This document shows, piece by piece, positions 1-6,235 of a DNA stretch of 6,235 nucleotides (positions are counted from its first letter, which is position 1; each line of letters begins with the position of its first letter). The stretch is from Bacteroidales bacterium (GTDB taxonomy: Bacteria > Bacteroidota > Bacteroidia > Bacteroidales > UBA7960): positions 1 to 6,235 of the forward strand of contig PWGY01000033.1 of NCBI GenBank assembly GCA_003554665.1, read 5' to 3'. The notes below the pieces were generated by a model, which was not told the origin of the DNA, did not search any database, and saw nothing but the letters and a program-made list of their open reading frames with translations. The translations under genes and the position numbers were made by a program.

Positions 1-1251
1 AGTCAGTTCTTTTTGGGTTATGGTCGTGTTTTTCCTGGTCAGGGATTTTAGGGCTTCATAGGGGTTCGGGTAACCGATGGTTCTGAGTACGGTCTGAATT
101 GCTTCAGCCAGAACCGTCATATTGTTTTCAAGGTCTTTGCTGATTTTTTCTTCATTTAAACTGATCTTTCCAAGGCCTTTGATTCCCGATTTCAGGGCAA
201 TTAACAAATGAGCCACAGGAACCCCAATATTTCTCAATACGGTCGAATCTGAGAGGTCTCGCTGAAGACGGCTCACAGGCAGTTTTGCAGAAAGATGTTC
301 AAACAGGGAGATGGCCACTCCGGCATTGCCCTCAGCATTTTCAAAGTCAATGGGGTTGACTTTATGGGGCATGGCGGAAGATCCGACTTCACCCGCAACG
401 ATCTTTTGTGTGAAGTAATCCATGGATATGTAGCTCCAGCAATCCCGGTCCAGATCTATCAGGATGGTGCAGATACGCTTAAACGCATCAAATATGGACG
501 AAAGCCTGTCATAGTGGTCAATTTGTGTTGTTATCCGCGAGCGTTCCAGGCCGAAAGAGCGGGTAAGCTGATTGCCGAATTCCACCCAGTCGATCTCAGG
601 ATAGGCCAGATGATGGGCATTAAAGTTCCCGGTTGCTCCTCCGAATTTGGCCGGAATGGGCAGAGCTTTCAATTCTGCAACCTGAAGATTGAGCCTTTCG
701 TAAAACACCATCATTTCCTTGCCAGCCGTTGTGGGTGATGCCGGTTGTCCGTGTGTGCGTGCAAGCATGGGTACGCACAACCATTCGTTGGCCATTTTGG
801 CAAGTACTGACAATAACTCATCCAGGGCAGGGTAGATGACCGATTCCAGGGCATCTTTCAGGGAAAGGGGGATGGCCGTGTTGTTGATATCCTGTGAGGT
901 CAGCCCGAAATGGACAAATTCTTTGTATGCGCCGTATCCTAAATCCTCGAACCGTTGTTTGATAAAATATTCAACGGCTTTGATATCATGATTGGTTTTT
1001 TTTTCAATCTCTTTTACAGCCAGGGCATCTTCCTGTGAAAAAGCAGTGGCGATTTCCCTGATTTTGGTGAGGTCTTCATTGTTCAGCTCCTGTAAGGGAG
1101 GGAGCGGAAGTTCGCAAAGGGCTATGAAGTATTCCACTTCAATCAAAACCCGGTAACGGATGAGTGCTTCCTCGGAGAAGAACGCGGAAAGCGGCGCTGT
1201 AATCCGGCGGTAACGACCGTCTATGGGGCTGATGTTTTGAAGGCCATGCAT
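1..1251 (-). CDS. purB: Adenylosuccinate lyase PurB, C-terminus cut by window edge
   Basis: Cytosolic enzyme of the fumarase/aspartase superfamily. It releases fumarate twice in purine synthesis: from SAICAR to give AICAR, and from adenylosuccinate to give AMP. I translated this frame by hand: 417 codons are open from the ATG at 1251 to base 1 with no stop. The E. coli-type enzyme is about 450 residues, so roughly 30-40 C-terminal residues are missing. Visible landmarks are SPIDGRY at residues 8-14, TNHDIKAVEYF at 86-96, GLTSQDINN at 116-124, RTHGQPASPTT at 165-175 (catalytic His167), and the superfamily signature GSSAMPHKVNPIDFEN at 290-305, whose serines 291/292 include the expected catalytic base. 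The start is the only ATG in frame near the expected N-terminus and leaves a leader about two residues shorter than in relatives. No Shine-Dalgarno is visible. The gene begins 11 bases after the yidC stop, so co-transcription with yidC is likely (inference). All inspected active-site motifs are intact. Confidence 0.97.
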   Translation of the reverse strand, partial: MHGLQNISPIDGRYRRITAPLSAFFSEEALIRYRVLIEVEYFIALCELPLPPLQELNNEDLTKIREIATAFSQEDALAVKEIEKKTNHDIKAVEYFIKQRFEDLGYGAYKEFVHFGLTSQDINNTAIPLSLKDALESVIYPALDELLSVLAKMANEWLCVPMLARTHGQPASPTTAGKEMMVFYERLNLQVAELKALPIPAKFGGATGNFNAHHLAYPEIDWVEFGNQLTRSFGLERSRITTQIDHYDRLSSIFDAFKRICTILIDLDRDCWSYISMDYFTQKIVAGEVGSSAMPHKVNPIDFENAEGNAGVAISLFEHLSAKLPVSRLQRDLSDSTVLRNIGVPVAHLLIALKSGIKGLGKISLNEEKISKDLENNMTVLAEAIQTVLRTIGYPNPYEALKSLTRKNTTITQKELT

Positions 1252-1262
1252 AAGAGCGATTC

Positions 1263-3209
1263 TTATTTTTTGCGTTTTTTCTTTTTCTGTTCTTCCTGTT
1301 GTTTAGCCAGCTGTTCCATGCGTTGCTGCCATTTGGATTTTTTGACCGGCTTTTTCTTGTTGGCTTCCATTTTGGCCCTTAATGCATCTTCGTCGATGAA
1401 ACGGCGGAACAGGAACATCTGCCCGAAAGTGATGACGTTGGCAAGAAAATAATAGTAGCTGAGCCCGGATGCAAAATTGTTGAAAATACCCAGCAGCATG
1501 ACCGGCATGAAATACATCATGGTTTTCATTCCGGGCATCTGGTTTCCTGAACTCATCATTTGGGAGTTCATGTGGGTGTATATGATCATTGAACCTGCCA
1601 TAAGCAAGGTGAACAGGCTTACATGATCTCCGTAAAACGGAATGGAGAACGGAAGGCTCAGGATGGAGTCATAGGATGAAAGGTCATCAGCCCAAAGAAA
1701 GGCCTCCTGCCTTAACTCAATGGAAGCCGGGAAAAACCGGAACAGGGCGATCAGGATCGGAAGCTGGAGCAGCATTGGTATGCAACCCGACATGGGGTTG
1801 ACACCGGCTTTCTTATACAGGCTCATGGTGGCCTGCTGTTTTTTCATGGCATCCTCCTTCTTGGGGAATTTTTTCCCCAACTCGTCAATTTCCGGTTTCA
1901 GCAATCGCATTTTTGCCTGCGACAGGTAAGTCTTGAATGCGATGGGAAGCAGAACAAGTTTCAGTAAAATGGTGAGTATCAGAATGACAATCCCATAATT
2001 CAGCTGAAAACTGTCCAGAAAATTGAACACCGGGATCACAGCAAACCGGTTGATCCAGGAAGTCAGGAAGAAGCCCCAACCCAGGGGTATCTGCCTTTCC
2101 AGCTCAAGATCATAGGCGGTGAGTGTACGATAGCTGTTGGGGCCGAGGTACCACCGCATATTATAGTTGTTGTCTGTGCGGCCATCATAATCCAGGTTGA
2201 TGGAAGCCGATACATCTTTCAGGTAGTCTTCTTCGTCTTCGTTCAGTGAAACGCTGGAAATGTCGGCGTTTGCAAAGCCTTCTTCTGAAATCAGTACAGA
2301 CGAGAAAAACTGATGCTTGAAAGATATCCATCTGACGCTTGTACTCAACCTTTCCTCATCATCGCGGGTTGGCCTGATTCGTGATACTTCGTCGTTGGTA
2401 TATTTGTAATAGACAGTGGTGTTGTTCTGCTCATTGTCCCTGTTCTTTTCCAGCCTGGGCAATCTTGCCTGCCAGTCGAGATTGATGAAGGTGGTGTTGG
2501 CTGCAATCGCTTCACGGGTTCCCACAAAACGGACATCAAAGTCGATCATGAATTCACCCTCTGAAAGTCCGTAACTCATCTCAATATAGCTTGGATTTTC
2601 AGATGTGTGGAAATCGCTGTAAGCCCTCATGGAAAAAGTCATGGGGCCGTTTCCGGTTATGGGGGTTTCAGGGTCTCCTGTGAATGGCTGCCCGTTCAGA
2701 TATGGTGAAAAATAAAGGTTCTCGGTGGTAATGTTCCTGTTTCCCGAGAAGAAATTAAAGGTAAATTTGTCTTCCTTACCGTCAATTAAAAGCAGGGGCT
2801 GCTGATCATAGGTTTTGTAATTTTTCAGCTCTGCGGTGTGAATATGCCCGCCCTTTTTGCTGATCCTGAACCGGAAAACATCATTTTCTACCGTAAAGTA
2901 GTGATCTTCTCCGGTGGCAGCCCCGGAAAAATGCCCCATTCGCTCCTGCAGGGCGGCCATCCTGACAGAGTCGGGATCTTCGTGGTCAGGACTTGCCTCA
3001 TCAGGCAGATCTGCGAATTCTTCAGGAATTGTGTCGGGTTCTTCAGCCATCCTGGCTTCTGCTTCGGCTTCAGCACGCTGAACAGCAGCAATGCTGTCCT
3101 GTATTCTTCTGGCCTCCATGCGCTCCTCTTCCGATGGTGCCATCCAAATGCTGTAACCGATTAAAATTGTGGCTATCAGAATTAACCCCAAAATATTATC
3201 TCTGGTCAT
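1263..3209 (-). CDS. yidC: Membrane protein insertase YidC (Oxa1 family)
   Basis: Inner-membrane insertase and chaperone that places and folds membrane proteins, alone or with SecYEG. It has 648 residues, complete. Order of parts: membrane helix 1 at about 6-23; a charged Glu/Ala-rich linker at about 26-90; a periplasmic P1-type beta domain at about 100-370; then the conserved five-helix core. The core's first helix is at about 403-425, with Lys417 where E. coli has the groove arginine Arg366. The cytoplasmic loop is at 426-475, the signature KKAGVNPMSGCIPMLLQLP runs from 466 to 484, and further helices lie at about 477-493, 529-546, 564-580 and 584-601. The tail from about 616 is rich in Lys, Arg and Gln and ends KKKKRKK; such tails can contact the ribosome in some YidC proteins. 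AGGA lies 5 bases before the ATG, a modest ribosome binding site. A possible own promoter lies upstream. Function is confident; helix limits are by eye. Confidence 0.98.
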   Translation of the reverse strand: MTRDNILGLILIATILIGYSIWMAPSEEERMEARRIQDSIAAVQRAEAEAEARMAEEPDTIPEEFADLPDEASPDHEDPDSVRMAALQERMGHFSGAATGEDHYFTVENDVFRFRISKKGGHIHTAELKNYKTYDQQPLLLIDGKEDKFTFNFFSGNRNITTENLYFSPYLNGQPFTGDPETPITGNGPMTFSMRAYSDFHTSENPSYIEMSYGLSEGEFMIDFDVRFVGTREAIAANTTFINLDWQARLPRLEKNRDNEQNNTTVYYKYTNDEVSRIRPTRDDEERLSTSVRWISFKHQFFSSVLISEEGFANADISSVSLNEDEEDYLKDVSASINLDYDGRTDNNYNMRWYLGPNSYRTLTAYDLELERQIPLGWGFFLTSWINRFAVIPVFNFLDSFQLNYGIVILILTILLKLVLLPIAFKTYLSQAKMRLLKPEIDELGKKFPKKEDAMKKQQATMSLYKKAGVNPMSGCIPMLLQLPILIALFRFFPASIELRQEAFLWADDLSSYDSILSLPFSIPFYGDHVSLFTLLMAGSMIIYTHMNSQMMSSGNQMPGMKTMMYFMPVMLLGIFNNFASGLSYYYFLANVITFGQMFLFRRFIDEDALRAKMEANKKKPVKKSKWQQRMEQLAKQQEEQKKKKRKK

Positions 3210-3235
3210 TTAAATCCTGTTTTTTAATTGGAGTG

Positions 3236-3243
3236 CAAATATA
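3236..3243 (-). promoter_or_regulatory. Possible Bacteroidota -7 promoter element upstream of yidC
   Basis: The minus strand reads TATATTTG, an exact match to the Bacteroidota housekeeping -7 consensus TAnnTTTG, 26 bases before the yidC ATG in the 112-base gap after pyrG. I see no convincing TTG -33 element at the usual distance. Such a short motif in AT-rich DNA can occur by chance. The rest of the gap (3210-3321) shows no clear hairpin terminator, so read-through from pyrG remains possible. Confidence 0.4.
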
Positions 3244-3321
3244 GTTGAAATAGGGGACATGTACTTTGCCGACAGTGTAAAAATGTATAAAATTAACAGT
3301 CAGCTGGTTACCCCTGCAGTG

Positions 3322-4953
<1,632 letters not shown>

Positions 4954-4984
4954 TTACTCAAAAAACTTTAGGAGGTTAAACCCG

Positions 4985-4992
4985 CGAAAGTA
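4985..4992 (-). promoter_or_regulatory. Possible -7 promoter element upstream of pyrG
   Basis: The minus strand reads TACTTTCG, one base off the Bacteroidota consensus TAnnTTTG, about 43 bases before the pyrG ATG in the 67-base gap after the PsiE-family gene. No clear -33 TTG is seen. No hairpin terminator separates the two genes, so pyrG could also be read from upstream. Motif-only call. Confidence 0.3.
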
Positions 4993-5008
4993 AGAAAAGA
5001 TTGCCAGA

Positions 5009-5683
5009 TTACGGAGAATCTTTTTTGTAGGGAGCCGGTTTATGTTTCCCTGCATAGGGTTTTTTCAAAAGCCTTGGATCTTTCAATGGCTGGGGAATAT
5101 CATAGGGACTTTGCGTATAGGCCGGATTGGATTCGTTTTTCCTTTTTATAACTTTCTTTCGTTCCAGGATGCTGTTGTCATCCTTGTTGACTTTTTCCTC
5201 AATGGTTATTTCCTCTGTTTCTTCGGCTTCTGTGGGGACAAATTTTGTCCCCCCTGTCTTTTTAATCAGGTAATAGCCGGCTGCCAGGGCAATCATGATT
5301 GCAGCAATTCCGATTATTTCGGTTCCTCCGTACACATCAAAATCCATGACAATGATCTTCCGGGCAATGGCAATAATGGCCACAAGCATGACCACCTCCA
5401 CATGAATGACATTTTTTTTGAAGTACACCTTGATGGTATCAAGCAGCTCAATTCCGATAACAACCAGCAGGAATACACCAAAAACCTTCATCAGGTTGTC
5501 CAGGTCAATAATGAGATGATCCGTTCCGCTGTTAATGATGGACTTAACCAGCACATATCCCAGTTCAACGGTGGCGGCGATCAGCAACAGGGACATCAAA
5601 CCGATAAGTGTTTTGATGATGTATCTTTCAATGGCCTGGACTGTCTTTCTCAGGCGGGGCGGGCTGCTGTCTGTATCAGGCAT
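5009..5683 (-). CDS. PsiE-family integral membrane protein with charged C-terminal tail
   Basis: A 224-residue protein. The core (about 20-140) resembles the phosphate-starvation-inducible PsiE family, whose biochemical role is not established. Four hydrophobic helices are visible at about 24-46, 66-82, 93-112 and 121-140. The most family-like stretch runs from about 79 to 111 and includes ELLDTIKVYF followed by VIHVEVVMLVAIIAIARK. Basic residues before helix 1 (RLRK) and after helix 4 (KK) suggest both ends face the cytoplasm. E. coli PsiE stops near 136 residues; here about 84 more follow, first acidic (151-163, seven Glu) and then strongly basic and proline-rich (about 164-224). The ATG at 5683 has no Shine-Dalgarno but follows a promoter-like element by about 42 bases. 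The link to phosphate starvation comes from the family name only; no Pho-box-like site was recognised. I give no symbol because orthology to E. coli psiE is not shown. Confidence 0.85.
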   Translation of the reverse strand: MPDTDSSPPRLRKTVQAIERYIIKTLIGLMSLLLIAATVELGYVLVKSIINSGTDHLIIDLDNLMKVFGVFLLVVIGIELLDTIKVYFKKNVIHVEVVMLVAIIAIARKIIVMDFDVYGGTEIIGIAAIMIALAAGYYLIKKTGGTKFVPTEAEETEEITIEEKVNKDDNSILERKKVIKRKNESNPAYTQSPYDIPQPLKDPRLLKKPYAGKHKPAPYKKDSP

Positions 5684-5717
5684 GGAGTGTTATGTAACGG
5701 GTTCAACAATAGGTTGA

Positions 5718-5733
5718 TAATTTTGCAAAATTA
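5718..5733. repeat. Perfect 16-bp palindrome TAATTTTGCAAAATTA
   Basis: The sequence equals its own reverse complement over 16 bases and stops matching at 5717/5734. Its two halves are each an exact TAnnTTTG motif, facing opposite ways. It could be an operator for a dimeric regulator overlapping the promoter, a two-way promoter, or chance in AT-rich DNA. The palindrome is certain; its function is not. Confidence 0.5.
5726..5733 (-). promoter_or_regulatory. Possible -7 promoter element upstream of the PsiE-family gene
   Basis: The minus strand reads TAATTTTG, an exact fit to TAnnTTTG, 42 bases before the ATG at 5683. This would give a leader of roughly 35 bases. It sits just downstream of the terminator of the preceding gene, where a promoter is needed. 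No clear -33 TTG element was found. The element is one half of a perfect palindrome (see 5718-5733). Confidence 0.45.
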
Positions 5734-5768
5734 CAATTTATTTGTGTCTTTGTTACCCCCGGTCATAC

Positions 5769-5804
5769 AAAAAACCCGCCTGAAACATAAGGAGGCGGGT
5801 TTTT
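5769..5804 (-). terminator. Strong hairpin terminator after the small secreted-protein gene
   Basis: The arms at 5770-5781 and 5793-5804 pair perfectly (AAAAACCCGCCT with AGGCGGGTTTTT), with a G+C-rich core of seven pairs and an 11-base loop. Read on the minus strand, the hairpin ends in a run of six T, 28 bases past the stop codon of the gene at 5833-6135. A run of five T follows the core on the plus strand too, so it may work both ways. It separates the small gene from the PsiE-family gene. Confidence 0.88.
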
Positions 5805-5832
5805 GACTGAATAAATAAAGGGAAATCAACGA

Positions 5833-6135
5833 TCATCCAAGCTCAAAGGGGAGGGGTTCTTCCTGTTCAGGTTCCATAATAAGCAATATGAGATCCCTGA
5901 GTGACAGGTTAAGGCAGGGCGTGGCTTCAGTGTTTGCCTCATTATAGCCCTGGTTGCTGACGTAATCCGGGATGGGTTCTTCAGCTTCTGCTGCTTCCTG
6001 CGAAAACATTTGAAGTACTTCCCCGTTGGCAGTTTCAAATTTCAGGAGGTTTTCAGCGGATGCGGTGTTACTGAGACCAATGGCCCCGATCAATGTAATG
6101 GTAATCAATGCGATTGAAAATATGTTGGCTTTCAT
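5833..6135 (-). CDS. Small acidic exported protein of unknown function
   Basis: A 100-residue protein that I do not recognise. The first 27 residues look like a Sec signal peptide: MKAN, a hydrophobic stretch at about 5-21, and TASA followed by Glu28, a typical signal peptidase I site. There is no lipobox cysteine near that point, so it is not an obvious lipoprotein. The mature part would be about 73 residues and very acidic: 16 Asp/Glu against one Lys and one Arg. It has a single cysteine (Cys74) and a hydrophobic patch at about 77-87 (LNLSLRDLILL). No known domain or repeat was seen. It stands alone as a transcription unit, with an AT-rich leader upstream and a strong terminator 28 bases downstream. 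The signal peptide and its own terminator make it more likely real than the overlapping frame at 5826-6038. Location in the periplasm or outside the cell is inferred. Confidence 0.75.
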   Translation of the reverse strand: MKANIFSIALITITLIGAIGLSNTASAENLLKFETANGEVLQMFSQEAAEAEEPIPDYVSNQGYNEANTEATPCLNLSLRDLILLIMEPEQEEPLPFELG

Positions 6136-6151
6136 AATTGTGTTTTTTTTG

Positions 6152-6159
6152 TAAAGTTA
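6152..6159 (-). promoter_or_regulatory. Weak possible -7 element upstream of the small secreted-protein gene
   Basis: The minus strand reads TAACTTTA, one base off TAnnTTTG, 16 bases before the ATG at 6135. The spacing gives a very short leader. The rest of 6136-6235 is AT-rich with no gene, hairpin or other recognisable site. Confidence 0.22.
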
Positions 6160-6235
6160 GTAATAAATTTTATTTAGACTTAATTCAAATAAGAAATTTT
6201 TCAATTTTTTTCCCCTTCAGGATTATAGATTGAAG

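Noticed and set aside
295..738. 147-codon open frame on the plus strand
   Set aside because: It lies wholly inside purB on the opposite strand. The purB frame has intact catalytic motifs and this one has none.
2838..3244. Several overlapping open frames on both strands at the 5' end of yidC
   Set aside because: All are shadows of the Glu/Ala-rich linker and early P1 domain of YidC; none has its own start signals or motif content.
4970..4980. AGGAGG on the plus strand (CCTCCT in the pyrG leader)
   Set aside because: On the plus strand no start codon follows at a useful distance. On the pyrG transcript it would be the complement of a ribosome binding site. Most likely chance.
5042..5806. 254-codon open frame on the plus strand covering the whole PsiE-family gene
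   Set aside because: It is the antisense shadow of a membrane protein: hydrophobic codons read backwards give a His/Asn/Gln/Asp-rich product with no recognisable fold. It runs into the terminator hairpin, while the minus-strand frame has clear PsiE-like helices.
5826..6038. 70-codon minus-strand frame overlapping the small secreted-protein gene
   Set aside because: It overlaps the gene at 5833-6135 in another frame, lacks a signal peptide or a recognisable motif, and starts inside that gene.

Overview
The window looks like ordinary chromosomal DNA from a member of the Bacteroidota, probably from the Bacteroidales/Marinilabiliales side. Three things point there. The PyrG, YidC and PurB proteins have the form I associate with that phylum, for example YidC with a lysine rather than an arginine in the first core membrane helix. 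Genes start without strong Shine-Dalgarno sequences. AT-rich intergenic regions carry matches to the Bacteroidota -7 promoter element TAnnTTTG. The assignment rests on reading the sequence, not on a database search.

All five genes lie on the minus strand, so transcription runs from right to left. At the far right (5833-6135) is a gene for a small, very acidic protein with a signal peptide and no recognised family. It ends in a strong hairpin terminator (5769-5804) and forms its own unit. Next is a short AT-rich region with a perfect 16-bp palindrome that coincides with a promoter-like element. It precedes a PsiE-family four-helix membrane protein with a long charged tail (5009-5683). Then come pyrG (CTP synthase, 3322-4941), yidC (membrane protein insertase, 1263-3209) and purB (adenylosuccinate lyase, 1-1251). 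The last ~30-40 residues of purB lie beyond the left edge.

PyrG makes CTP from UTP and glutamine, and PurB catalyses two steps of purine synthesis. YidC inserts and folds inner-membrane proteins. pyrG, yidC and purB may be partly co-transcribed: the yidC-purB gap is only 11 bases. The 112-base pyrG-yidC gap and the 67-base gap before pyrG each hold a possible promoter of their own.

I found no mobile element, CRISPR array, tRNA, rRNA or defence system, and nothing that amounts to a new system. The items most worth a second look are the palindrome/promoter overlap at 5718-5733 and the orphan secreted acidic protein.
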